Assembly (NCBI GenBank): GCA_963921425.1
Contig: OY992834.1
Location: forward strand, 17,992,941 to 18,056,940
Source of the DNA: Dryas octopetala
Lineage: Eukaryota > Streptophyta > Magnoliopsida > Rosales > Rosaceae
Direction of reading: 5' to 3'
DNA length: 64,000 nucleotides
In this document: one piece after another, positions 11,963-22,637 of the stretch
How the letters are laid out: each line of letters starts with the position of its first letter
How positions within the stretch are numbered: position 1 is the stretch's first letter
Translations under genes and position numbers: made by a program
The notes under the pieces: generated by a model
Databases searched by the model: none
What the model saw: only the letters and a program-made list of their open reading frames with translations
What the model was told of the DNA's origin: nothing

Positions 11963-12979
11963 GGAATAATTTTAGCAAAATGACTCGTACTATGCTCATT
12001 GTCGCAATTGACGATGCGACATTCACTTTGTTCCAATTAAGGATCTTAAACCTTTTTTTTTTTTTGCTTAATTAAGTGTTTTCGGTCAAAAAATACTAAT
12101 TTTGAGTGGCAAAAATGCCTCTTTACCTAAACAAATATAAAAAAAAATAAAATAAAACTAAACAATTAAAATAAAAATAAAAATAATTAAACTAAACAAA
12201 TAGAAAGTTTAGTGGAGAAGTGGGTCGGGGCTAGGGGGAGCTGGGTGGGCGGGCAGAGAGAAGGAGAGAGAGATGAGAGAGAAAGGGAGGCAAAGAGAGG
12301 AGAGGGGTGAGGCTCGGTGGGGTAAGGGCGGGGCTGGAGCTGTGTTTGGGGGAAAGGGAAGGGGAATGGTGGGGTGGGGATGGGTTGGGGGATCTAGCAA
12401 GGGGGAGAGAGAGAAAGAGAGGAAAAGCAGAGAGAGATGAGAGAAAAAGTGAGCAGAGAGAGGAGAGGGGTATGCTGGGTGGGGGAAATGTGCGACGAGG
12501 ATGGAAGAGGGTGGGGGGAGCTGGCTGGGGGGCAGAGAGAAAAAGAGGAGAGACAGAGAGAGATGAGAAAAAAATTGAGGCAAAGAGAAAGAAGAGGAGT
12601 GGAGCTGGGTGGGGGAAGGGGGAAGGCTGAGGCTAGGTGGTAGGGGAAGGGGGAGGGCTGGGGCTAGGTGGTAGGTGAAGGGGCGGGGCTAGGTGGTGGG
12701 TGGGGCTTGGTGGGTGAAGGAGGATGCCCTTTATTTTTATTTTTATTTTTTTACTTTTTAAAATTCAATTAGTTTTACTTTGTGGAATTTTTTTTATATT
12801 TTTAGTTTCTTTTAGTTTTATTTTGCAAACTATTTTTTTATGATTATTTTTATTTTTTAATAATTAGCTTTATTTTTTAATAATTTTTTATAATTATTTT
12901 TTAAGTAAAAAGACGTTTTTGCCTCCATCATCAACTGTGATAAAGGATATAGTTAGAGTATTTTTCCTAAAATTATCCC
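11963..12979. mobile_element. Non-autonomous Mutator-like element, 1017 bp, 9-bp TSD
   Basis: The left end GGAATAATTTTAGCAAAATG and the inverted right end GGGATAATTTTAGGAAAAAT match imperfectly over about 55 bp. A perfect 9-bp duplication TTTCATAAA flanks the element (11954-11962 and 12980-12988), diagnostic of Mutator-type transposition. The interior is G-rich and purine-rich (12220-12720) with imperfect repeats such as GGGAGAGAGAGAAAG and GCTAGGTGG. Frames across it are low complexity. Confidence 0.88.
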
Positions 12980-12995
12980 TTTCATAAATTTACCC

Positions 12996-13198
12996 TATTT
13001 TTGTTTATCAATCATTAATAACCAATTTAAAAGCCCAAACCAAACCAATTAAAACCGATTTGGTGACAGTTAAGAACTTCCTTTATTTTTTTCATACGTG
13101 CTAGTCATTGATTGGATATTAAACACGCCTACAATAGACTATATCCTAGACAATCCCTCTCTTTTACCCTATGTCAGTCGCCTCAGATTTCCGTCCAC
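12996..13198. other. Unique-looking sequence upstream of the helicase locus
   Basis: Between two transposons lies about 200 bp that matches nothing else in the window. CCTCTCTTTTACCC and nearby CT-rich sequence could be part of an ancestral promoter or leader of the helicase gene. No TATA motif is clear. Confidence 0.3.
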
Positions 13199-13231
13199 AT
13201 GGCCTCACCGTCAATTGCCATTACCAATGAG
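13199..13231 (+). CDS. Possible short first exon next to the hAT-like insertion
   Basis: An ATG at 13199 opens 11 codons (MASPSIAITNE) that end exactly at the 8-bp target duplication CCAATGAG. After the transposon the second copy of the duplication is followed at once by GTATGT, a good splice donor (15132). The undisturbed site would thus have been exon-AATGAG followed by an intron, in phase 0 with the next exon at 15258. As it stands the frame runs into the element and stops after seven more codons. This is inference: the encoded peptide resembles no known helicase N-terminus. Confidence 0.25.
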
Positions 13232-15123
13232 CAAGGTTTAAAATACTGGCCGTGAAGATATTATCGAGACTCCAAAATAGAAGTGTCAAATGGGTCAGGT
13301 CGGCCCGAGCACAACACAACATGACACGATTAAAATAGACATGACACGATTAAAGAGGCCGGGCTGGACCGAAGTTTTTAACCCATTGGGCACGACACGG
13401 GCCAAGCACGGCACGAGCACGGGCATGAAATATGTCCGAATTAGGCATGACTATTTTAACATTGTTTTTTTTATTTTTAGAGAACCTTTTAACAAAAATA
13501 TTCAATTTTCATTAAAAATAATGTTAATATTTAATTATAAAAAAGAAAAAAATATCATAAGATTAGTTTTATCACCTTAAAAAAAATAATAAAAAAAAGT
13601 CTGTGGGCCGACCTGTGTAAGGCACGGTATGGCACGAGCACGAATGGCCTGTGAGCCGTGCTGGACCTAGGTCTTAATTATATAGGCCGACCTGAGCACG
13701 GCATGAAAGCATGATAGGCTTCCGACCCGGCCCGTTTGACACATCTACTCCAAAATAAGGAAATATCGATGTCATTATCGATATTGGCCGCCGTACACAA
13801 ATACAACAGATATTGATTTCAAAACACATAATTTTTAAATGAAACTTTAGAAAATGTGAAATCAATCATCAATGCATATAATATGATATAATTATCATAA
13901 ATTAGGGTTTATATGACAAGTATATGATATGTAGGGGATATAATATATATTAGTGTCAAGTTTGAAAAGTAAAATTGAACTATAATAGATTATTAATGCA
14001 TAAATTGATTGATACTCGATCTTGTTTATTATTTATTATTTAAAATTGAACATAATCATCACACATTTTCTTATTTATTATTATTAGAATGTTATTTTCT
14101 ATTAAATGAGAATATATAATTGAGATTTTTTAAGAGTAAATAAAAAATTCTTAGAAACAAAACTAGTAAAATGCCCCAAATTAAATGCGTTCATGTTTAA
14201 TATTTTTTTAAACCCACTATTTAGAGTAGAAATTTGAGCCCAAATCCACTAATAAGAATACTAATATAAGGCCCAACAACTCCCAATAGTCAAAGGTGGA
14301 GGTTATTATGACCACCCTCCTTTGTTAAATTGCACATCCTAATATATTTTGAACAAATTTTTTAAATTTTATTCTTTTTTGCAAAAAAATATAGAATCAC
14401 TCACACCATTTGGCAGCATACCATCAAAATATATTAAGGAGTTCGACAACTTACAACCGATGTCTTTTTTAGGTGTCAAATAGTCATAAATATTTTGACA
14501 GACAAGTGTCGAATAATTCGATGAATAAAATTAAAACTTTTTATTTTAAAAATAAAATTGAAATTAAAAAATATGAAAATCATCTCAGGGTGATCGGAAT
14601 AGTATCAGCAATAATCAAAACCTAAAACAAGTCCAAACCCATTATATTTACCTTTTTGTCTTCTCCTACCATCTGCCTTTCTGTCGTTCTCCCCTTTTGC
14701 ACAAACAACAGATGCGACAGAGACCCGAGTGAGACAGAGAGAGACAGAGAGAGCGCGAGCGCGAGAGACAGAGACCAGAGTGAGATGAGAGAGACATAGA
14801 AAAAGAAAGAGGAGAGACTCACCTCAGCTGCTTATTGATGTTCCTGCTCACAGATTCTTGTTATCCAATTATTGCGTTTTGATAAACAAGTGTTAAATCA
14901 TTGATTAGGTTTCTGAATTAGTAGATGGATATGGAAAATTAGGGTTAATTTGGCTTAATTTCTCATTCTTCCCTCTCTTTTTTTTCAATTTTTTCCTCTG
15001 ATTTTCGGTGATTTCGGTACAATATCGAGGATTTCCGATATTTATCGAAAATATTGTCCCCTATCGGTATCGTGGACTCCAAATAGCGACATTTCGGAAT
15101 GTCGGCCGATATTTTGAACACTG
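13232..15123. mobile_element. hAT-like non-autonomous element, 1.9 kb including a nested MITE
   Basis: The ends CAAGGTTTAAAATACTGGCC and, inverted, CAGTGTTCAAAATATCGGCC form an imperfect TIR. A perfect 8-bp TSD CCAATGAG flanks it (13224-13231 and 15124-15131). The arms contain ATTTCGG, TATCGAAAATATT and CGGCCG-type repeats. A second copy lacking the right end lies at 59525-60390. There is no transposase frame. A CT/GA-rich stretch occurs at 14640-14800. Confidence 0.75.
13278..13747. mobile_element. Small hAT-type MITE, 470 bp, nested
   Basis: It starts TAGAAGTGTCAAATGGGTC and its inverted end reads TAGATGTGTCAAACGGGCC, with a perfect 8-bp TSD CTCCAAAA (13270-13277 and 13748-13755). The subterminal regions are rich in GGCACG and CGAGCACG motifs. 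The homologous copy of the surrounding element at 59563-59570 shows the same site without an insert (TTCTAAAA), which confirms the ends. Confidence 0.9.
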
Positions 15124-15257
15124 CCAATGAGGTATGTATGTGCATAACTTAAATTGCTGAGAATTGTGAAAGATATATACCAGTTTGTCTATGTGTATTA
15201 TTTTTTCTTCCAGCTTACAGTCATTTGTATATGAATATTGTTACTTACTAATTGGAG

Positions 15258-18200
15258 CTGGGGGTGGATATCGGACAGGAAAAAGTAAAAGAAGGTCCAA
15301 AAGTAAATTCCAGCAGGGGAAGTGAATTATCTGATTTTCCTGCGCCAAGGTCTCTAATTGCCCCAACTATAGTGCATGTATCAAGGCCTGATGAAGTTGA
15401 AAACACGAGGAAGGATCTTCCAATAGTAATGATGGAGCAGGAGATAATGGAGGCTATTAATGACCATTCCACTGTTATTATATGTGGAAAGACTGGATGT
15501 GGTAAAACAACCCAAGTTCCTCAGGTAGGTTTGTTGTTATTGTTTTTGTTGTTCTTATTATCGATGTTATAATGCCAGAAGGCCTTATGGTGAAACATTC
15601 AAAAACCCAACATTTTCCCTTGGATAATTAAAATTTATAAAGATGACAGTTTAATTAATCATGAACAAAATAGTAAAAACTTAATATGTTAAATAAAAAA
15701 ATTTAAAATGAAAGATAAAACAAAAGTCCCTGCTTACTAAGTAGTTAGTGCCGGATATGCTTGATCTTTCTTATAATTATTTTTTTTTATTGCTTGATCC
15801 TAATTCCCTTGAACCTCCTAATTTTCGTATTTCGGTTGATATCTTGCAGTTTCTTTTTGAAGCTGGCTTTGGTTTAAGTGGTATTATTGGTATTACTCAA
15901 CCCCGCCGTGTTGCAGTCCTTGCGACTGCTAAGCGAGTGGCATATGAACTTGGTCTACATTTGGGTAAGGAGGTTGGGTTTCAAGTTAGGTATGACAAAA
16001 GGATTGGCGAAAGTTGCTCCATTAAGTTCATGACTGATGGAATATTACTACGAGAACTCCAGGTTCTTTAAGAAACTGATATTTTTAACACACACACACA
16101 CACGCTATTACTGTCTCGTTGAAGCTATTACTGTCTTTCTGGTTAACACACACACGCTATATATATATATATATATTTATTTATTTAACTTCCTATCTTT
16201 TAGTATGTTGCCTCTTGTAATGAGATTTTTTTGGAGTAGGCTTATTTAAATGAGTTGTCTTCGTCTAATTGTAGTTAAATAAAATCTTTATTTTGTAGAG
16301 TGATTTTTTGTTGAAGCGATACTCTGTCATAATTGTCGATGAGGCCCATGAGCGGAGCTTGAACACAGACATGCTTATCGGAATGCTTGTGCGTGTAATT
16401 TCTATTCGTCAGGTGAAGCTCAAGAATGATTCTTATTGCTAAAAGTTTTATTAATCAAAGTTTATCACCCATTTGTCACACTTATTTGCGTGTGATGGCA
16501 GAAACTTTATGCAGAGCAGCAAGAGTTGGTGCTTTCGGGAAAAACTATAGGTCCTGAACAAAAGATTTTCCCATTAAAGCTTGTGCTGATGAGTGCTACC
16601 TTGCGGGTGGAAGACTTCATTTCTGGTAGAAAGCCTTTTTGTGATCCCCCACCAGTTATAGAAGTTCCCACCAGACAATTTCCAGTAACCACATACTTCT
16701 CAAAGACAACTAAAGATGAATATATGGATGAAGCATATAAAAAAGTTTTAAAAATTCACAAGAACTTGCCATGTGGGGGCATACTTGTCTTTGTCACCGG
16801 GCAGAGGCAAGTAGAGGACTTGTGTCAAAGGCTACGTAGAGCTTCAAGGGAACTGATTATGAAAGCATCAATTGGGAGTGATGTCACTGAAGTTTCTAAA
16901 ATAGATTCTGTGGAGGATTTGAATGAGATTAGTGAAGCTTTTGAGATTCATGGTAATTCAGCTGACTTTCAAACTGACAGATTTAGCTTTGGGGATTCAT
17001 ATGACTCAGAGACAGAGAGTGAGCTAGAATTTATTGGTGATGGTGGGGATTCGTTGTGCCAAGATACCCCAGAAATTGATTCAGAAACAGAGAGTGAGCT
17101 AGAATTTATTGGTGAGGATGGGGATTCATTGTGCCAAGATACCCCAGCAATTGATGGGAATGTTGCAGAGGTTTTAGGAGAGAATGGGAGAATGGCATCA
17201 CTGAAGGCCGCTTTTGAAGCTTTGGCCGGAAAAACTAAATTAAACTCTAGTTTAGCTGGGAAGCAACAACCTATTTCAGTTACTCTACAATCTTGCTCTA
17301 ACCAATCCAATCGTAGCATGGGGAAAAAGGGTGGGGTTGAAGATGGTAGTTTTCCAGGTGCACTGCATGTTCTTCCTCTTTATTCCATGCTTCCTGCAGC
17401 AGCTCAGCTTCGTGTATTTGAAAACATTAAGGAGGGAGAACGGCTTGTTGTTGTGGCCACTAATGTGGCTGAAACCTCTTTAACTATACCTGGGATAAAG
17501 TATGTTGTTGATACTGGAAAAGAGAAAGTGAAGATGTACAATTCCTCAAATGGCATGGAAACATATGAAGTTCAGTGGATTAGTAAGGCATCAGCTGATC
17601 AACGCTCAGGAAGAGCTGGAAGAACGGGGCCTGGCCACTGTTACCGCCTTTATTCTTCCGCAATATGTAATAATGATTTTCCTGACTTTTCCTTAGCTGA
17701 AATATCCAAAGTCCCTGTTGATAGTGTTGTCCTTCTTATGAAGTCCATGAAAATTGAAAAGGTAGGTCCAAAAAGTATTTTGGTGCTTGGTCTTTGTATA
17801 ATCTTCAAGATGTCTTATTGTATTCTTTGAACTAGATATGGCAGACATACACTGGATGACTGGAAGATCTCTTGATTGAATTTAAGCTATTTGTTTGCAA
17901 TTAAATATTTTGAAGTTTTCTTTTGGTAACTCATATCTAGGGTGGGGATATGGGTTAACTTGTCTCATTGGGGTTAGATTGGGGTTCAATAAACCCTGTT
18001 GATTTGCGTATCTTAATTACTGTAGATTTATCATTCATCTTCTTAATTTTGTCCATTGTGTTGGATGGTTGTCTTGTTCCATCTGAAAGTATGTTTTTTT
18101 TTTTTGGGTAAGAAAAGTATGTTTTTTTTTTGCTACTATTTGGTGTTATTTGGTCCATTATATGTGTTCAATAGTAAATGCCTTGTGCTTTCTTATACAC

Positions 18201-19724
18201 TGGACTTTTCTTATAACATATGACCTCTTTTTCTTCTTTTTTTTTGGTGTATCCCAGGTATCCAATTTTCCATTTCCAACTCCTCCAGAGGCTGCTGCCT
18301 TGGTTGAAGCAGAGCGTTGCTTGAAGGCCCTTGAAGCACTTGATAGCAATGGAAGATTGACACCTTTAGGGAAGGCCATGGCTCGTTACCCCTTGAGTCC
18401 TCGCCACTCTAGGATGCTCCTTACAATTATTCAAATCTTGAGTAAGGTGAAAAGTTATCCCCAAGCAAATTTAGTGCTAGCATATGCAGTTGCAGCAGCT
18501 GCAGCTTTGAGTTTGCCAAATCCTTTTCAAGATAGTCACAAAAAAAACCATGACTTAGATGAGGATGGAAATTCCAGTAGTGCCCCAGTGAAAATTAAAG
18601 TTATAGACAAGCAAGAGAACTTTATCAGAAGGAAGAAACTAAAAACGTTTCGTGAAAAATTTTCTAATCCCAGCAGTGATGCTCTGTCCAGAGCTTATGC
18701 TTTGCAGTGCTATGAACTTGCCAAGAGCCCATTGCAATTCTGCGAAGACAATGCTCTAAACCAGAAAGTCATGATAGAAATATCCAAGCAGAGAAAGCAG
18801 CTACTCAAACTTGTCTTTAATCAAAGTGGTGTTTCTGGTGGTGAGAATTCAAATGAATTTTCATGGATCCATGGTAGTCTGGAAGATGTAGAACATGTTT
18901 GGAGGGTTTACCATGATAAGAACCCTCTTTCATTGTATGAGGAAGAGCTCTTATGTCAAGCTATCTGTGCTGGTTGGGCAGATAGGGTTGCCAAACGCCT
19001 TAGAGGAATTAGTTCAGGGTCATCTGAAGGAGATAGAAAAGTTCGTGCAGTTCGGTATCAAGCCTGCATGGTTAAAGAGACTGTGTTCCTCAACCGCCTG
19101 TCATCTGTTTCTAATTTTGCACCTGATTTTTTGGTGTACAGTGAGTTAATACGGACAGGGCGACCATACATGCACAGCGTTACTTGTGTCAAATCAGAAT
19201 GGCTTGTTGAGTATGCTCGGTCTTTCTGCGATTTTTCTGGTCCAGCCCCAGTAGATTCCAAACCGTACTATGAGCCTCTAACTGACCAAGTATTACGTTA
19301 TGTCACTCCAAAATTTGGTCCTCATTTGTGGGAGCTTCCACTGCATCGTTTGCCAATTGGTAATGATAAGTTTCAAGATCGAGTGCAAGCTTTTGCTTAT
19401 GCTTTGCTTGAAGGACAGGTTTTGCATTGCTTAAGACATGTTCGTAAGTTTATGGCAGAGCCTCCTCATAGTATTTTAAAGCCAGAGGCAGCAGGTCGAA
19501 AACGGGCTGTGAATCTTTTAGAGAAACTGAAGAGAAAAAAGATAGACAGCTGTGCTATGTTAAGAGAGGTCTGGAAGAAGAATCGCATGGAATTGTATCC
19601 AGAAATCCTGGACTGGTTTAAAAAGAGTTTCCGCTATTATTTTGAAGCCCTTTGGTCAGAAATGCTTGGTGAAGTTGTTTTAGATCCCCAAGAACGATAC
19701 CCCAAGAAGTTGAAAAGATTTTGA
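15258..19724 (+). CDS. DEAH-box ATP-dependent RNA helicase, DHX37/Dhr1 type (5' end incomplete)
   Basis: Five exons with GT-AG borders: 15258-15524, 15850-16062, 16299-16412, 16502-17761 and 18258-19724, all joined in phase 0, giving 1106 residues. Motif I (TGCGKTT) is near residue 80, motif II DEAH at 174-177, motif III SAT at 229-231, [12 protein letters not shown] and [12 protein letters not shown] follow in exon 4, then the helicase-associated and OB-fold regions. The sequence strongly resembles Arabidopsis DEAH13/FAS4 and animal DHX37. Known relatives act in the nucleolus on 18S rRNA and U3 snoRNP during small-subunit maturation. Relatives carry about 200 or more extra N-terminal residues that are not in the window, and the frame is closed by a TAA at 15249-15251, so the first exon start is an inferred acceptor. 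The copy may be 5'-truncated or use a displaced first exon. Confidence 0.88.
17006..17155 (+). repeat. 75-bp in-frame tandem duplication in the helicase linker
   Basis: Two 25-codon units (17006-17080 and 17081-17155) encode almost the same acidic sequence, [11 protein letters not shown] followed by GDSLCQDTP. They lie in the poorly conserved acidic insert between the two helicase core domains, where length differences are expected to be tolerated. The few differences between units indicate a fairly recent duplication. Confidence 0.9.
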
Positions 19725-20049
19725 AGAAAACAAATAATAATAAGGCAATGGCTGGTTTGGAAGTTGAGGTTGGATCAACGTACTTATATTTATTGTTTCT
19801 CATTGGGACCGGGGTTAGATTATCACTGTATGACATAATTTTCTAGGCTATTTAGGATTCAATAAATTAGTTACTTTTGTCCTCGATCTTATTATTAATA
19901 TTATTACTATTATAATTCATTCGTATGGAAACAGTTCGAGTGTACTGAATAACATTATTATTTCAGATTTTTGAATGATCTGATGCTTATTATTTTCTAA
20001 ACAACCTTTTGTTCGTCTGCTAAGCTATATTAAGTGCAGATGATGGTAC
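19725..20049 (+). other. 3' flank of the helicase gene
   Basis: Non-coding AT-rich sequence after the TGA. AATAAT and ATTCAATAAATTAG (19858-19870) could serve as a polyadenylation signal. Nothing else recognised. Confidence 0.35.
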
Positions 20050-20218
20050 TTCATCTGATGTTTATGAGAGGCATTTAACATGTGTCTATGAACAAATGTG
20101 ATCTGAAAGCTAATTAAATGTTGATTACTGGGATCTGATATTTGTAAACTTTTGCTTGTGTGATTTGTAACTATTTAATGTAGGAAAACCAAATGTGAGT
20201 AGTGAGAAGAAGGAAGAT
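20050..20218 (+). pseudogene. Displaced copy of one exon and flanking intron of the HD2-like gene
   Basis: This segment is nearly identical to the reverse complement of about 35088-35285. It contains the same intron end (ACTATTTAATGTAG) and exon 7 start, encoding GKPNVSSEKKEDSSDG, and then diverges. It is in opposite orientation to the source gene 15 kb away and has no neighbouring HD2 exons, so it cannot encode a protein alone. It records a segmental duplication or a transposon-assisted copy. Confidence 0.85.
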
Positions 20219-20399
20219 AGTAGTGATGGATGGTGTTGAGTGATGATGGTAGTTGTCCATCTGCTGTTGAGTCTATAGACAACATCTTTAGGAGATGCAT
20301 GCATGCTTTGAAAATCTGAAATGCTGTTGAGTCTAGATGTCCAGCTGCTGTTGAGCATTAACTGATATTGCCTCTTCTTTCTCTTTAGATTTTAATGAT

Positions 20400-20970
20400 G
20401 GGTGTGAAATTTGAACCTCCTCCTGGGTCTCAGATTCCCATCTTTCCATTCATTAGGGAATGGTTTGAGGCTAATAAGAGCAGTTCCTCTGAAAACCCCT
20501 AGGCAGATTGTCTACTTGCACTGGTCTACTTCCCCCTCATGGTTGGTCCAAAATTTACATTGATGGTAGCTGCATTACTGGAAAATTGGTGCTGGTGAGC
20601 TTGCTCATAATTCTGATGGTTTTGGTTGAAAGGCTTCACTGTTAATTTTGGGGTAGGGACTATTATGGAAGCAGAGCTTTGGGGTATGCTCAGCGGTTTC
20701 TTGCTGGCTTGGGAATAAGGGTTACAGAAATTGAGATGGAAGGAATGTGATTCTGTTGCTGCTGTGCTCTTGGTGGACTTGTCCTGCTGACCTTAATCAC
20801 TCTCTTGGGCCTAATTAATGGGTGTAAGGAGCTGTTAGATAGGGATTGGGCCTGTGTTGTGGGCATGTGTACAGGCAACAAAATGGGGCTGCTGACCATT
20901 TCGGCTTCCCTGAGTCATGGGCATGATTTGGGTCTGCATGTGTTTAATGATCCCCCTCATTCTTAGCTTG
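20400..20970 (+). pseudogene. Decayed LINE RNase H domain
   Basis: Translated with frame changes, the segment gives INIDGSCITGN, GAGELAHNSDG, EAELWGMLSG and, near the end, NGAADHFASLSHGHDLG. These match the order of the RNase H-like domain at the end of plant L1-type non-LTR retrotransposons (Asp-Gly-Ser, Glu-Ala-Glu, then the terminal block). Several stops and frameshifts are present. No reverse transcriptase lies upstream, so only the 3' portion survives. Confidence 0.65.
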
Positions 20971-21624
20971 TTAACTAATGATATTAACAATGGAGGTCCA
21001 AAAATGAAGAAGGGGTAGAATTACTGCATGAATACAAGCTGTGGCTAATGGGTACAATCATAACAAAAATCTATAATGAAGTTGCTAAAAGCAGCATGTT
21101 GCTTTGCACAAAGCTACATTCGATGCCTAGGTAGGATAGCTGTACTGCTATAAATTTTTACAAAACTATGTCATATCCAAAGCTTATAACCATCTGCTCT
21201 CTTACATTCTTTTTGTTCTCATGAATCATTTCTATAACTTGCTAATCCTAGAAACAAAGAGACATACAACTAAAAGAAGTACTCTCTCACATAGAACTAA
21301 AAGAAGTACTAGTAAAGTACAAAGAAACTACTTTGGGACAACACCTACATCTTGAGAAAAAATTTCTATCACAGGTGTATACATCTTATGTTTTTATTTA
21401 TCTCATCAAGTGATAAGGCATGTGATGAGAAAGACACAAGTATATGCACCCATTACATAGAAGTTTTGCTCCTACATCTTTGAAGTCTTCATGCAACTGC
21501 AAGTGTGATAGATACTTCAGCCCATTCTCCTAGGTTTCAACCTAGCACATAAACATGTCTTGGAATGAATACCCAAATAGATAGATATATAGGAAGCTAG
21601 GAGGAGAAGCAAGGGTAATGAAGA

Positions 21625-21877
21625 TTACTTGTTCTGGGTAGGATTTGGAATGCTGGGAGGTATTCTCCGAAGGCTATCGACTACTGGCTGGGCAGTGACC
21701 ACTGGCTTTTTCTTGTTGGAATGTGTATGCAGGCCGGAGAGCTTGAGAGGATGGAGTCATTGTTGTAGACAAAGAAGATGGTGGATGGAGTCTGGCTAAG
21801 GCTGTATTAGTACAAACTGAATACATCAATAAGATAGCAATGATAACTTTAACCAATGATTTGCAGCAGGATTTCAT
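21625..21877 (-). pseudogene. CLE-like secreted peptide precursor with a frameshift
   Basis: The ATG at 21877 opens a signal-peptide-like N-terminus (MKSCCKSLVKVIIAILLMYS, then a cut-like ALARLH), as in small secreted peptides. The original frame stops at about 21674. In the next frame the downstream sequence encodes SLRRIPPSIPNPTQNK before a TAA at 21625-21627. The block RIPPSIPNPTQN fits the 12-residue CLE consensus at seven positions (R1, P4, S5, P7, N8, P9, N12) and sits at the C-terminus where CLE motifs belong. A one-base shift near 21725-21750 is needed to join the halves. It is either a recent pseudogene or a sequencing error. IDA-like peptides also carry PPS motifs and are the alternative. 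Confidence 0.5.
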
Positions 21878-21964
21878 GGTTTTACTGACTCACAGGATGT
21901 TTTCTTGCCAAATGCTTGGTCTAATGTTGCTAATCATGAGTTGAGGTTATTTGTAAGCTCATGG

Positions 21965-21966
<2 letters not shown>

Positions 21967-22026
<60 letters not shown>
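21967..22026 (+). repeat. (GA)n microsatellite, about 60 bp
   Basis: An uninterrupted GA dinucleotide run about 90 bp upstream of the CLE-like start codon (on the opposite strand, so CT-rich relative to that gene). CT/GA tracts near plant start sites can act as promoter elements, but it may simply be a variable repeat. Confidence 0.95.
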
Positions 22027-22028
<2 letters not shown>

Positions 22029-22637
22029 TATGTACTTTTCCTTAATAACCTTCTTATTTGCTGCTCTTAACTTATATTAAATGGAGATTGGATGCAGGAG
22101 TGTCATGTGATGTATCTTTGACTATTTTAGCTTCCAAGTTCCAAAGCCAAATCCTACAAAGAAATTTGCTTCTAGTTTTACTTATGGAGGGCAGTCATGT
22201 GATCAGACACGTGATTTAAATAGAGATAATTGGCTGTAAAACTTTGGATTCTGCCTTCTGAGATAATTTGCAAACCAAAGTTTGAAACTGAATGCTCTTG
22301 TTATTATTATAAACCTACACTTAACTACCATATGCTTCACACAAATAATTTGTCACCTATGCATCTCTGACCATCAACTTGTTAGGGAATCAGAGCATCC
22401 AAAGCTAAGCATATTCACTATGAGGACACAGTTCATAATGCATGCTGGAAATTTTGGGTTGTGTAAACATTTCTGAACAGAGCATAGCACTTGTTGGCGA
22501 ACTATTTACACCTTATACTGCAAAAAGCTTTGCATCATGAAACCTACCCCATCTATTTCTTCAACCTTTCAGTCGTTTTGGTTAGCATTTTAGTACCTGA
22601 GGACAATACAAAAGGACAGTTGGGGCAAATATTTTTT

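Larger units (their letters stand above)
7331..12995. mobile_element. Outer Mutator-like element hosting two nested insertions
   Basis: The left end GAAAAATTTATGAAATAACC (7332 on) and the inverted right end GGGTAAATTTATGAAATAAC (ending 12995) match, and similarity continues through CATTTAATCTCATTCTTAC-like sequence on the right arm (11900-11960). The right TIR has been split by another element, and the arms join again only if that element (11963-12979) and one TSD are removed. Without its two insertions the element is about 1.1 kb. The flanks TAGTTTTTG and TATTTTTG are similar but not a perfect TSD. Confidence 0.55.

Noticed and set aside
12209-12643. Overlapping frames up to 124 codons on both strands
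   Set aside because: They lie in a purine-rich internal repeat of the Mutator-like element and are low complexity (proline/serine/leucine or glycine/arginine/glutamate). No domain or splice context.
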